Part shown: positions 12,411 through 25,086 of the stretch, in pieces
How positions within the stretch are numbered: position 1 is the first letter of the stretch
Layout of the letters: each line of letters opens with the position of its first letter
Source: Aquilaria yunnanensis
Lineage: Eukaryota > Streptophyta > Magnoliopsida > Malvales > Thymelaeaceae
DNA length: 64,000 bases
NCBI GenBank assembly: GCA_039654915.1
Contig: CM077593.1
Location: forward strand, 56,240,501 to 56,304,500
Direction of reading: 5' to 3'
Notes under the pieces: model-generated
What the model was told of the DNA's origin: nothing
Seen by the model: only the letters and a program-made list of their open reading frames with translations
Database searches by the model: none
Translations under genes and position numbers: made by a program

Positions 12411-15229
12411 ATGGCACAAAACACATTGACACTTTCATTGCAATCGATCCTTGAGAAGGAAAAACTAAATGGGACCAACTTTCTCAAATGGTACCAAAAT
12501 TTTAGGTTAGTCCTCAAGAAAGAGAGAAAGGCTTATGTCCTAGAGCAACCCATTCTGAATGAACCTGCTGCGACTACTCGAAGAGCTAAAAGGGATGCCC
12601 ACAAGAGGCATTCTGATGATGCTTTGGATGTTTCCTGCCTCATGCATATTACCATGGAATCTGAGCTCCAGAAGCAACATGAAAACATGGGGGTGGTTTA
12701 TATGATCGAACATCTCAAAATGGTTTTCCAAGAGCAAGCTAGGCATGAGAGGTTTGAGAACTCTAAGGCATTATTTTAGTGAAAAAAGTTTGAGGAAATT
12801 CCCATGGGTCATCATGTAATCAAGATGATTGGGTACATTGAGAATCTTAAGAGTTTGAGATTTGCTCTTCAGAAAGAGTTGGTTGTTGATGTAGTCTTGC
12901 AATCATTGCCTAAAAGCTATAGTCAACTCATCATGAACTATAACACGAATGACCTTGACAACTCCCTCCCTAAATTGCTTAACATGTTGAGAACTACTGA
13001 GCAAAACCTTAAGAAGGCAAAGCCCATTTTGAGGCTTCAAAAGGGCAAAGGAAAAGGAAAAGCCAATAGGAAAAAGGATAAAGCTAAAAGAATGTCAAAT
13101 GCTAATTCTTTTTCAACCGCACTAAAACCACCTAGTGGTGTGCCTAAGGAAGGGGAGTGCTTCCATTGTAAGCAACCTGGACACTAAAAGCAAACTGCAA
13201 GATCTATCTTGAAGAACTTGCTAAGGAGAAGGGAAGTAAGACTTCCACTGCATGTATTTTTGTTATAAAGGCTAACTTTTCTACTTCCTCATCTTGGGTA
13301 TTGGATACTGGATGTGGATCTCACATTTGTGCAAATGTGCAGGATCTAAGTAGAAGTAGAAGATTGGCCTGAGGTGAAGTGGACCTACGTGTTGGAAATG
13401 GAGCAAGAGTTGCTGCCTTAGCTGTAGGGACTTATGTTCTCACTTTACCTAGTGGATTAGTTTTAGAATTAGACAACTGCTACTTTGTGCCCACTATTAG
13501 TAGAAATTGGATTTCTGTTTCTTGTTTGGACAAGAAAGGTTTTTCATTTATAATAAAAGACAAGTATTGGTCTATTTATTTGAATGAAATCTTTTATGGT
13601 AGTGCTCAACTTAGCAATGGGTTGTATGTTCTAGAACTCAAAACTCCAATCTATAATGTGAATACCAAGAAGGTTAGATTGAAAGATTCAAACCCGACTT
13701 ATCTTTGGCACTGTCGTCTGGGCCATATAAATGAGACCCGCATATCCAAGCTCCATAAGGATGGACTTTTGGACTCATTTGATTTTGAATCATATGAGAT
13801 ATGTGAGTCATGTTTATTGGGCAAGATGACTAAAGCCTCATTCACAGGGCAAAGTGAAAAGGCTAATGACTTACTAAGACTCATACATAGTGATGTATGT
13901 GGCCCTATGTCTACACACGCTAGAAGAGGTTTCTAATACCTTATTACCTTTACTAATGACTTCAGTAGATATGGCTATGTGTATCTCATGGGACATAAGT
14001 CAGAATCCTTTCAAAAGTTCAAAGCATTTAAGAATGAAGTAGATAATCAACTCGGGAAGAGTATTAAAATACTTCAATCAAATCAAGGTGGAGAATACTT
14101 GGATAAAGAACTCCTTGACTATCAAAAGGAGTGTTGTATAGTATCACAACTCACTCCACCTGGTGCACCTCAATGGAATGGTTTATCTAAAAAAATAAAT
14201 TGAACTCTGTTAGACATGGTTCGACCTATGATGAGTCAAGCTGACCTTCCAAACTCCTTTCAAGGACATGCTCCAGAGACAACTCTTTTACACTAAACCA
14301 AGTTCCATCTAAATTGGCTCAAAAGACACCATATGGGATATGGGGTGGGTGGCGCCCTAGTTTGTCTTTTGTGAAGATTTAGGGCTATAATGCTTATGTG
14401 AAACATCAATCCTTTAACAAGCTAGGGCTAAAATCTCATAAATGTCTCTTTTTTGGGTATCCCAAAGAAATAAAGGGTTATTATTGCTATAATCCTTCTA
14501 AACAAAAAGTGTTTGTTGCTCGAACTGGTGTCTTTCTGCAGAAAAAGTTTATCTCTAAAAGAACCAGTGGGAGGAAAGTAGAACTTGAAGAAATTCAAGA
14601 ACAACAAGGGGACATCGAACCTGAAATGAAACTTGAATAGACACCACAAGATGTTGTGGTTCAAGAATCTGTTCTTATAGCACAAAGCCCATGTAGGTCT
14701 GGTAGGATTCGGTGTGGGCCCGAGAGATATGGATTTCTCGTGAGTCACACTAGTGATGTGATGCTCATGGATCAAGATGAGCCCACAACCTACCAACAAG
14801 CTATGTCGGGGCTTCACTTGAAGGGGTAAAACCTATAGGGTGCAAATGGGTTTTCAAGAAGAAAACCGGCATGGATGGTAATGTGATTACCTTTAAGGGA
14901 TGATTGGTTGCAAAATGCTTCAAGGAAATTCATGGTATTGACTATTATGAAACTTTTTCACCAATTGTCATGCTTAAATCCATCCAAACCTTGTGTCTAT
15001 AAGAAGGTTAGTGGGAGTGCTATTGTCTTCTAGGTTTTATATGTAGATGACATACTACTCATCGAGAATTATGTTCCCAAGCTACAGTCTATGAAGACTT
15101 GGCTGGGGAAATGTTTCTCTATGAAGGACATGGGTGAAGCAACTTATGTGTTAGGCATTAGGATCTATAGAGATAGATCTTGAAAATTTCTTGGCCTAAC
15201 TCAAAGTACATACATTGACATGGTGCTAA
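12411..15229 (+). pseudogene. copia-2 gag-pol, 5' part, heavily decayed
   Basis: The start ATG at 12411 is in the same context as copia-1 and copia-4. Gag is broken by TAG at 12777-12779. The zinc knuckle reads CFHCKQPGH and then a TAA replaces the following Trp at 13185-13187, next to a 1-base deletion. The protease DTG region near 13305 is followed by TGA (13369-13371) at the codon also mutated in copia-1 and copia-3. Integrase is split by TAA 13934-13936 and TGA 14201-14203. RT has suffered two large deletions, near 14813 (linker to RT joined) and near 14985, where most of the palm is lost, but a recognisable YVDD segment survives near 15040. Confidence 0.88.
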
Positions 15230-17707
15230 TGTTACCACCTCACAAAAATAAGAGAATTACAACTGTGTCAGAATGGCTAAAAACCATTATATTCTGTAAT
15301 TCTCACCATAATGATTGAAGTATGGGGGTTAAAAGGCTTGATCAATACCTCCTTCAAAGTGTTCCAAGTCAATAGCTTTTCCCCTAAGAAAATCCTTAAA
15401 GATTGCTTGTTTGTCAAGCAACCTATGGACTTTTTTTGTAAGATTTTGGAAATTTGGGTACTCAATTACAAAAATTTTAGAAAAGAGATTTAGAGAGTTA
15501 TTGGAAGGATATGAATGGTATGAAAGTGCTATTGGAGGACCAAATAGCTTAAGAAGACAAGTATGGACAAAGGAAAACACAAAAAGGCTTTAAGGACTTA
15601 AGCGTCCTATTGTGTGCCTTTGGTTGTCCATGCTTATGACTTAAGTCAAATGGAACTTTTGTGGGGTTATCCTACATAAGGAGGAGCTGCTATGGCATGG
15701 GATAAGGAATTCAAATGTGGACCAAGAGATTAAGGTAAAGAAACCATGGTCTTGTAGCAAGGAAAATGACATAAAGCTTGGTTAAGCGTGAAGTGTGTTT
15801 AGTGCACTTATGACCATATAAGTGTCCATTCTTGTCCTTATCTACCAAACTTTGGCCTCCACTAATAAAAAGGAAGCCTTCCCTCTCCTCCACACTTCCT
15901 TCATAGCCACCATACCTTCAAACTCAAAACTACTTGTAACTGAAGTCAAGGAAGCACAATCGGAAGCTATTTGGTGCTATTGCTTGAGTGCACCTAGGAT
16001 CAAGCTCCAATTTTAGCATACACATCAAGGTAAGGGTTCTCTTGCTCTCATGGGTTGTTATCTATATTTTCAAGCAACCATCGAGCTAGGGTTTTGCTTG
16101 GAAGAGGGCCATGAGCTTGATGAACCAACCTTAGTGAGGGGAGTGCACTCATTGAAGGTCTTGTGACATAGTGTGAAGTACACAGTGATGGCAACAAATT
16201 GAAGCATTTCTAGAGCCCAAAGTTAGTACTAACTAGTGTTAAAAACCTCCTAAGACCAAGCATTAGCTTAAGGAGGGCTGCCATAGTGATTTATTTATGT
16301 TTATTACATGTTTTATGCACTAATCTATGGTTATTGTTGCTGCCGCATTTCATGTGTTTGTTGGTTGCGAATGGTTGCTGCATTTTGTTGCCACATCTTG
16401 TATATATGTATTGTGATTTGTGTATTTTAGTGTTTTTGAATGCGATTTTTAATGATGGTTACATTGCCTACTGAATCCAAGTGCTACCCTTACTAAGTTT
16501 CTCAATGGAACTTACTCCCCTCAATTCTATCATTTTAGGTCCAGCTGAAAGATCATCTTCAAACTAACTTTTATGGTTTGAGTTTTGCCCTAAATTTTTG
16601 GGTAATTGAACTTCCATATGTCTTGTTGTGATATCGAAAGTTTGACAATTTTAGGAGCACAATTGGTATTTTTAGTGATGGTACTTATTGTGTTGTGCAG
16701 CAGTCATCCAGGATCTTATTATGGAGTCCATTATGTCTCAAGCACTCCTATAACCTAGGGTATGTATTTAGATGGGTTAAGAAAATTTTGTAGTGCATGT
16801 ATGCCTGTACATGTATTGTATATAAAATGAGACAATTATGTGAACATTTGAGTAATGTTTTGGCTATGTAAGTGATGTGGTGCAAAGCCGCCTAAGTGTG
16901 AATGATGGGCTGCTTACTTGTAAATTCTGTTTTAGCCACCTATGGTTGTTAAATGCAAGGGAATGTATTTCCTATGTGTAATGGACATATATGGGGTAGC
17001 CCTGGAGGGATTTCCCCTTGTCAATGAAGTGTTTGCACACTTATGAAATTTTGTAGGGGCAAAATGGTCATAAAATGACAGGAATTTTGACTCTGCACTT
17101 AAAGTTCTATATCTCCCTGTATAGAAGGAATATTGTTATGAAAATTTGACCACACCTAGAGAACATCGAGGGGTTGAATTGAGATTTGGAATTTTTGAAT
17201 TTGATCCATATAGCCAAAGATATGACATTGCAAAGTTTGCTAAGTTATTGTTCATTTGGTCAAAATTTTGTAATCAACTTCAAAAAGCTGTCACTTGGTC
17301 CATAGGTGGGCTATTGATGTAAAAAAAATCTCCTTGATTTGCTCTAAGTCTTTACTTGATAATGGAGTAAATAAAATAAGGGGTACATGGCTAGAATGAT
17401 ACAGTTTATTAGTGGAAATTACAGGTGTAATGGCTGGTCACTAGAACTTAACAAGATTGCCTAATGTGTGGTAGCCAAGATTAAGACTTGTGCTAGTGTT
17501 TTCCTTCTTTGCTGCCATGGTGTTCATGAAATGTGAATATGTGTGTGATGGTTGGACCAATATGCAAGTGTTTACATAGTGCCCAAGAGGGCACTTGGGT
17601 ATGCACACTAAGGGTAGTGTTCTGATGGCCTACAGAACATTACTAATCTTGGGAGTTTAAATGCACAATTTCAGCACCATAATTAAACTACCCCGGAGTA
17701 GGTAACA
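15230..17707 (+). mobile_element. Solo LTR B2
   Basis: 2478 bp from TGTTACC to GGTAACA, 7-bp perfect terminal inverted ends, with exact TSD GCTAA at 15225-15229 and 17708-17712. Removing it rejoins copia-2 pol. It has no coding capacity. An intron-like interval at 16030-16538 (AAG/GTAAGG ... CATTTTAG) matches that of B1. Confidence 0.93.
16030..16538 (+). other. Candidate intron in LTR B2
   Basis: 509 bp between AAG/GTAAGGG and CATTTTAG, collinear with the intervals in B1, the minus-strand B LTR and the B-like LTR. Inference from conserved GT...AG ends. Confidence 0.4.
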
Positions 17708-18523
17708 GCTAAAGAGGTTTAGCATGCAAGATTCCAAGAAAGGATTCTTGCCCATGTCACACGGTATAACTCTTTCTATATCTCACGATCCAAGTACACC
17801 CGAGGAAAGAAAGCACATGAGTAAGATTCCATATGCCTCAACAATTGGATCTACCATGTATGCCATGATATGTACTTGTCTTGATGTCTTGTATGCCTTG
17901 AGCATGACGAGTAGGTACCAATCAAACCCCAGTGAGAGTCACTAAATAGCTGTTGAGAACGTCCCTAAGTACTTCCGAAAGACTAAGAATGCATTATTGG
18001 TCTTTGGGGGTGAAGATGAGCTCGTTGTAAGGGGTTACACTGATGCTAGCTTCCAATCCAATAACGATGATTTTAGGTCATAATCTGGCTATGTGTTTTG
18101 TATTGGTGGTGGTGCTGTGAGCTGGAAGAGTTCAAAGTAAGAGGCAGTAGCCAACTCTACAACAGAATCTAAGTACATTGCCACCTCTAATGCTGCAAAG
18201 GAGGCAGTTTGGATCAAGAAGTTCATCATAGAACTTGCAGTGGTCCCAAGCAATTCTAACCCGATAGAGCTCTATTGTGAAAACAATGGAGCAATCACAC
18301 AAGCTAAGGATCCTCAATCTCACCAGCAATGCAAACACATACTCTGATTCTATCATCTCATCAGGGAGATCATCAATGGTGATATGAGGATATGTAGGAG
18401 TTCGATAGACAGCAACATTACTGATCCGCTGACAAAACTGCTTACACAGCAGAAGCATCATAGCAATTCTAGGTCCATCGGTATTAGATACATGGATGAT
18501 TGGCTTTAGTGCAAGTGTGAGAA
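17708..18523 (+). pseudogene. copia-2 pol, 3' part (end of RT, RNase H)
   Basis: This continues pol after B2 with the segment FSMQDSKKGF, IPYAS, the RNase H GYTDASF region near 18035 and ELYC near 18268. It is interrupted by TAA at 17943-17945 and several later stops, and it ends in a weakened PPT (CAAGTGTGAGAA) just before the LTR piece at 18524. Nonfunctional. Confidence 0.87.
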
Positions 18524-18929
18524 TGTTAGTGTTGTGCCCAAAAGCCAATCATGAGATGATTGTATTTTTGCACATGGAGTCATGATATTTTATTAAGGCA
18601 TTAATCCAGTAATTATGTTTGTTGTTTTGTTTCTATGTAACATAATAAACATAATTATAACCCTAGAATAATGATATTCTTAAATGCCCCTAGTCTAATA
18701 TTATCGTGGAGTGGGTTACGGTAATACATAATGACTAGCATATGTGGAGACTAATATGAGATATGTAGTCTACATATGGGTACAAGTTGGAGAACTTGTG
18801 TACTGGACTGACCCACCATGAGAACGCTACATGGATCGTTATATGAGTGTCATAAGTGATTCTCTTAGTGATCACGTATATGTAGTCCTTTGACCTAAGG
18901 TCATCAAGGTTCCCTACATGTGAGTCACA
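18524..18929 (+). repeat. copia LTR fragment (first 406 bp)
   Basis: It starts TGTTAGTGTTGTGCCC next to the pol end, so it is the start of a 3' LTR. It stops abruptly after GTGAGTCACAT, where RNase H coding sequence of another copy begins. The junction carries short filler DNA (18930-18951). Confidence 0.88.
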
Positions 18930-19617
18930 TATGCTTTGAGCATGACAAGTATGCCATGATATGTACTCGTCCTGATGTCTCACATGCTTTGAGCATGACA
19001 AGTAGGTACCAATCGAACCCCGGTGAGAGTCACTGCATAGTTGTTAAGAACATCCTTAAGTACTTACGAAGGACTAAGGATGCATTCTTGGTCTTTCGAG
19101 GTGAAGATGAGCGCATTGTAAGGGGTTACACCGATGCAAGCTTCCAATCCGATAAGGATGATTTTAGATCGCAGTCTAGTTATGTGTTTTGTATTGGTGG
19201 TGGTGCTGTGAGCTAGAAGAGTTCAAAGCAAGAGACAGTAGCTGACTCTATAATAGAATCTGAGTACATTGCCTCCTTTGATGCTGCGAAGGAGGTAGTT
19301 TGGATCAAGAAGTTCATCACTGAACTTGGAGTGGTTCCAAGCATTGCCGACCTGATAGAGCTCTATTGTGACAACAATGGAGCAATCGCACAGGCTAAGG
19401 AACCTCGATCTCACCAGCAATCCAAACACATACTCCGATGCTATCATCTCATCAAGGAGATCATCGAGAGGGGTGATGTAAGTATATGCAGGACTTCTAC
19501 AGTGAGCAACATTGCTGATCCACTGACAAAGCCCCTCACACAGCAGAAACATGATAGCCATTCTAGGTCCATCGGTATTAGACACATGGATGATTGGCTT
19601 TAGTACAAGTGGGAGAT
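18930..19617 (+). pseudogene. Second copia RNase H fragment
   Basis: This duplicates the C-terminal pol region: the IC(T/R)PDVS segment from about 18960, TDASF near 19133, SEYIAS near 19259 and CDNNGA near 19370. A TAG at 19214-19216 interrupts it. It ends in a good PPT (CAAGTGGGAGAT) adjoining the complete LTR at 19618. A partial internal duplication, or recombination between two tandem copies, would explain RNase H occurring twice in one element. Confidence 0.85.
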
Positions 19618-21025
19618 TGTTAGTGTTGTGCCCAAAAGCCAGTCATGAGATGATTGTATTTTTGCACATTGAGTCAAGATATTTTATTAAGGCATTAATC
19701 CAGCAATTATGTTTGTTGTTCTGTTTCTGCAGAACATAATAAACATAATTGTAACCCTAGAATAATGATATTCTCAAACATCCCTGGTCTAGTATTATTG
19801 TGGAGCGGGTTGTAATAATACATAACGACTAGCATATATGAAGACTAATATGAGATATGTAGTCTACATATGGGTACAAGTTGGAGAACTTGTGTACTAG
19901 ACCGACCCACCACGAGAACACTACATGGATCCTTATATGAGTGTCATAAGTGATTCTCATAGTGATCATGGTATATGTAGTCCTTCGACCTAAGATCATC
20001 AAGGTTCTTTACATGTGAGTCATATACTTTGATACTTTCCTTTGTTGCTCGTAACTGAGTGAATTTGAAGGAGGTCATTGGGTATGTCACATATCATGCC
20101 GAGGGATTTGTATGATCAAGATGGAATTTGTCCCTCCTATGTAACGGGAGTGATATCTTCGGGCCCCTTGATAGAGTGAAACTTAGAAAATGCATGGCCA
20201 TGCTCGAATGAGTTTATATACGATATCAATGTCATCAGTTTAAGTTGGTCCACTCGGTAATCAATAAACCAAAGATTGGGCTATACGAGAGTGACACATT
20301 CCATGTCTCGTGCTTAGTCTAGATATCTTGGACAAAGGGACAATGGCATATATCGGTGATGATCATAAAGGTTTAGTAGAATCCCCGACAATCTTGTCAC
20401 TTGGGTAGCAATGATGAGTTGCTAGACACCGCTCATTGCTTATGATCATAAATGCGATTTATGATCATTGCCAACGTGGTAAGAGTCTATTGGGTCGCAC
20501 ACATAGAGCTATTTGGATCATTAGAGTGCATGAGCTAATTATTTGGGTTATGTTTGATGATAATTCCATGTTAATAATTGGCCCAAAAGTTGAGCCATTA
20601 TTAAGCCTGAAACTAAACCTAATTGGATTAGGGCTTTGAAACCCATTGGGCTTGGAAGTTGAGTCTCACTATAAATACATCATATAGTGAGAAATTCACA
20701 GCTTTGCCCTAGCCTCCCAAAAGTGACAGCCGCACTCTCTCTTGCTATTCCTTGGAGGACACAAGCTAGCGCTGCGTGTGCAAGAGAAACGCATCTACCG
20801 GGACATAGTGGAGGCGTGGTGATCCCGAGAGGCTTCTGTGGATACCATAGAGAGCTTGAACATGCCAATTGTTCAGGTTTTTATGATTCGACTCAACAAT
20901 TGGGTGAAGGATCTTAACCGAAATTAGGTATGAGAATTTTGAACACCCGATTTACCCAATTTCACTTGGATCCTGGAGGGTTTCAATTATATTCCACTCT
21001 GTTTCTTTAGCTCCTAAACCGTTCA
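19618..21025 (+). repeat. copia-2 3' LTR
   Basis: 1408 bp, TGTTAG...GTTCA, TATAAATA at 20670-20677. Subfamily variants shared with 7798-8581 identify it as that LTR's partner. The right flank (from 21026) is B LTR sequence. Confidence 0.88.
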
Positions 21026-21348
21026 GATGGCTAGATTAATACATTTTTTTGGAAGAAGTTTCAGGTGTAGTGGCTAGTCACTTACACTTAATAAAATTGC
21101 CTAATGTGTGCCAGCCAAGATTAAGACATGTGCTAGTGTTTTCCTTCCTTGCTGCCATGGTGTGCATAAAATGTTAATATGTGTGTAATGGTTGGACTAA
21201 TATGCATGCACTTACATAGTGCCTAAGAGGGCCACTTGGGTATGCACACTAAGGGTATTGTTCTGATGACCTACAGAACATACTAACACTGGGAGTTTTA
21301 AATGCGCACTTTTGGCACCAAAATTAGACTACCCCAGAGTGGGTAACA
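21026..21348 (+). repeat. B-family LTR, 3' end only
   Basis: ATGGCTAGATTAATAC...GTGGGTAACA aligns with the last 320 bp of B1 and B2. Copia-2 cut it; the rest should lie beyond the left edge of the window. It adjoins gypsy coding sequence on its right. Confidence 0.85.
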
Positions 21349-22072
21349 ATGCCTTGCTTGTATTTGATTAGATAAGGAAAGGGTTCATTGAACCTAACCC
21401 ACCTAGCATGTCTTTGGTTTAACTTGCCTTGGCACTTAAGGTGTTTTAGTTCTTGGTGATCAATATGTTTAACAAACATGTTAGGCCACAAGTAGTCCTA
21501 CAAGTCTCCAAAGCTTTTACAAGTGCATAAAACAACTTGCCACATGTGGGGTAGTTTGCTCAATTAAGCTTCTCACTTAAGTAGGCCATGGGATGGCCTT
21601 CTTGCATCAACATGACACTGATGCCTATACCTGAAGAATCATACTCAATTTCAAAGATTTTATCAAAGTTAGGCATGGATAATAAAGGTACATTGCTAAG
21701 TTTTCCTTGAATAACAAGAAATCTTGATTTTGACCTTCTTCCCATGTAAACACTACATTCTTCTTTACAATCTCGGTTAAAGGTGCTACAAGAGTGGAAA
21801 AATCTTTAACAAACCATCTATAAAAACTAGCCAAACCATGAAAAGATATCATCTTAGAAACCATTTTAGGTATGGGCCATTCTTTGATGGCTCTTAAGTC
21901 TTATTGATCCATTTCAATGCCCTGGGAACTAAAAATACATCCAAGAAAAACAACACGGTTAGTACAAAAAGAGCACTTCTTTAAGTTTTGATAGAGTCTT
22001 TGTTCCCCCAATGTACTTAGCAATTGTCTAAGGTGCCCTACCTGTTCTTTTAGGCTTTTGCTAGACACGAAA
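21349..22072 (-). pseudogene. Ty3/gypsy RT-RNase H fragment
   Basis: Translating the minus strand gives the end of a gypsy reverse transcriptase (NLKKCSF, FLGFxSS-like segment near 21930-22000; FHGLASFYRWFVKDFSTL near 21790-21860) followed by the RNase H start (FEIEYDSSGIGI...LMQEGHPMAYLSEKLN near 21560-21665) and a DHQ segment near 21455. Stops and frame breaks are frequent. Both ends are cut, by a B LTR on the left and by the 5' LTR of element A on the right. It is related to gypsy C at 53120-57612 but not contiguous with it in this window. Confidence 0.85.
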
Positions 22073-25071
22073 TGTTACAGCCCTCCTAATGGAATGCTAA
22101 ATGAGTGAGGTAAGTTCATAAATCTTTAGCTTAAATGCCTTAATTAAAGTTGATCCAGCGAAATTGAGTAAGTTATTCAAAGGTTAGTTGGTTCCAAGTG
22201 GTTTATGGTACTAGTTTACTCAGGGGCAAAGTGGTCATTTGGCACCTTAGAGGGTCAGTATAAGTCCCAAGAGTAAAAATGATATTTTCAAAACTCAAAG
22301 CCCAAGTTAGCATTTTTCACCAAGTGTGTCAATTACCTTTTTGAAACAATAAAACTATTTGGGAATGAAGGAATTTTTTACTAAGTGTATTAATTACATT
22401 AGTGCGCCCCAAAGGGTTCTATAGAATCTAGGGATTTATGAGTCCAACCATGCCATGGCATTATTACTCCACTAGGGGTGAAGCAAGTAATGGTGGATAG
22501 GTATGTTCCTTGAATGAAGGTTTAGTGCACTTAAGGCATAAGTGGGAACCTATGTTAGTGTTGTGCCCAAAAAGCCAATCATGTGATGATTGTATTTTTG
22601 CACATTGAGTCATGATATTTTATTGAGGCATTAATCCAGCAATTTTGTTTGTTGTTTTGTTTCTGCGTAACGTAATAAACATAATTGTAACCCTAGAATA
22701 ATGATATTCTTAAACGTCCCTAGTCTAGTATTATTGTGGAGCGGGATGCAATAATACATAATGACTAGCATATGTGGAGACTAATATGAGATATGTAGTC
22801 TACATATGGGTACAAGTTGGAGAACTTGTGTACTGGAGTGACCCACCATGAGAACACTTCATGGATCGTTATATGAGTGTCATAAGTGATTCTCATAGTG
22901 ATCATGGTATATGTAGTCCTTCGACCTAAGATCATCAAGGTTCTTTACATGTGAGTCACATACTTTGATACTTTCCTTTGTTGCTCATAACTGAGTGAAC
23001 TTGAAGGAGGTCATTGGGTATGTCACATATCATGCGGAGGGATTTTTATGATCAAGATGGGATTTGTCCCTCCTATGTAACGGGAGTGATATATTTGGGC
23101 CCCTTGATAAAGTGAGACTTAGAAAACGCATGGCCATGCTCCGATGAGTTGATTTATGATATCAATGTCGTCAGTTTAAGTTGGTCTACTCGGTAATCAA
23201 GAAACCAAAGATTGGGCTATACGAGAGTGACACATTCCATGTCTCGTGCTTAGTCTTGATATCTTGGACAAAGGGACAATGGCATATATCGGTGATGATC
23301 ATAAAGGTTTAGTCGATTCACCGACAATCTTGTCACTTGGGTAGCAATGATGTGTTGCTAGACACCGCTCATTGCTTATGATCATAAATGTGATTTATGA
23401 TCATTGCCAACATGGCAAGAGCCTATTGGGTCACACACATAGAGCTATTTTGGATCATTAGAGTGCATGGGCTAATTATTTGGGTTATGGTTTCACTTTA
23501 ATTTCGTATTAATAATGGGCCAAGGAGTTGAGCCATTATTAAGCCCGAAATTAAATCCTAATTGGATTAGGGATTTGAAACCCATTAGGCCTGGAAGGTG
23601 AGTCTCACTATAAATACAAATTTTAAGTGAGAAATTCGCAGGTCTCCTTGCCCTAGCCTCCCAAAAAGGACAGCCGCACTCTTCTCTTGCAATTCCTTGG
23701 AGGACGCAAGCTAGCACTGCGAGCGTAAGAGAAACGCATCTGCCGGGATGTGGTGGAAGCGTGGTGATCCTGAGAGGCTCGTGTGGATACCATAGAGAGA
23801 CTGAACACGTCAACTGTTCAGGTTTTGTGATTCGACTCTACAGTTGAGTGAGAGATCTCAACTGAAAATTAGGTATTAAATTTTTGAACACCCGGTTTAC
23901 CCCATTTCACTTGGATCCTAGAGGGTTTCGGTTAAATTCCGCTGCGCTGTTTGGCTCCCAAAACCCAACAACCTAGTACACTCTTGGTAAGGTTTTGGGG
24001 TGGAAGCTTACAAGTGGCATATGTAAGGCTAAGGACTTGAGGCACTATGTGAAGGTTTAGTACAACTTGTGAGTTTCCTGGAACTCAAGTGAAGTGCACC
24101 CACCATGTTCACCTACACAACTATCTGAGAAAGGTTATTTAGTGATCTTAACTCATTAGTACGTTAGCAAGCTAAGGCTTGCTAGGAGTGAGTAATGGCC
24201 AGAACATGCTATGTACAGGGTGACATACGTGCAAGGACTAGGAAGAGGTGGGGTCCTAAAGGACTTTAATATAGGTGCATATGTTACCCCTCAAACTACA
24301 AGCACACGTAGTATACTTCATATATTATATGTATATGTGTGTCCTCAGGATTAATCTTCTAGGTTGAAGGATCCCTTACTAAGAATCATTGAATTCTTAC
24401 TTCCTTAGTCGTTGTTGTGGAGAGATGTTTTTGTAGGGCCGACAACCATTATGGCTTCTTGGGCTGAGCTCACGGGCACGTAATGTGTTTAATTGAATCC
24501 TTGTGATTCTAGTTGTGATTTTCTTGTTGGTTAAGTTATGGTGCTAACTACAATTATTTATCTGGCTAATAGAGGCTAATAAAGGACAAGGGAAGGCTTT
24601 GTAACTTGCCACCGATAGTTGCTCTAGGGTGGGAGCTTAGTTATAGATCTTAGTAGTGTAAGTCAATGTACAGTTTTCATACATTGGTTTGCCTTTGATG
24701 TTCATGAATGAGTAGTGTACTCTAGAGTTGCTCTTGGGTGCAAGCACAGTCCACTTCTATATGGATGTTTGCAAGTGATTGATTATGTGTAGTTAAATCC
24801 ATGCTTATTTTGTGTACTTTGATTGCTTTATAACTTGGTTTATATGGATGGCCTAAGCAAAATTTTTATGGATTAATGATTTATGTATTATGTTTTGTTA
24901 CTTGTTCTATCGCTTAAGTCAAAGCATTACTCATGCATGGTTGCATAATACTTTAATTAACTAGAAACATGAAAGTTTTAACTAGTGCACATATAATCTA
25001 TAAGCTAATTACAATAAGCATGGGACATGATCCTATATGATTCCGGGGCAGGCCCATGAAGGGTCATGTCA
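22073..25071 (+). repeat. Element A 5' LTR (with nested copia solo LTR)
   Basis: Starts TGTTACAGCCC, ends CATGTCA. About 1576 bp remain after removing the copia LTR and one TSD. Compared with the 3' LTR it lacks about 1.1 kb in the middle (equivalent of roughly 50250-51420). Conserved blocks include AAAGTGGTCATTTGGCACC, GGGTTCTATAGAA and AGAATCATTGAATTCT. Confidence 0.82.
22553..23970 (+). mobile_element. copia solo LTR
   Basis: 1418 bp, TGTTAG...CCAACA, with exact TSD ACCTA at 22548-22552 and 23971-23975. There is no adjoining PBS or internal sequence, so it is the product of LTR-LTR recombination. TATA box at 23609-23616. Its second half is almost the same as that of the LTR at 62100; its first half is clearly less so. 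Confidence 0.93.
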
Positions 25072-25074
25072 ATT

Positions 25075-25086
25075 TGGTTTCAGAGC
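25075..25086 (+). other. Element A primer-binding site
   Basis: TGGTTTCAGAGC, three bases after the LTR end, one mismatch from the initiator-Met tRNA PBS TGGTATCAGAGC. It sets the + orientation of A and its LTR end. Confidence 0.78.

Larger units (their letters stand above)
7798..21025 (+). mobile_element. copia-2: old, rearranged Ty1/copia element
   Basis: Order: 5'-truncated LTR (7798-8581), PBS, leader, gag-pol, LTR fragment (18524-18929), second RNase H fragment (18930-19617), complete LTR (19618-21025). The first and last LTRs form a pair: both end in TTCA rather than AACA, and both carry the variants GTTTGATGATAATT and CAGCTTTGCCC that other copies lack. Two B solo LTRs (9682-12069 and 15230-17707) are nested inside. 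Gag-pol has many stops, frameshifts and deletions. Copia-1 inserted in its 5' LTR, and the element itself sits in a B LTR. Confidence 0.85.
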
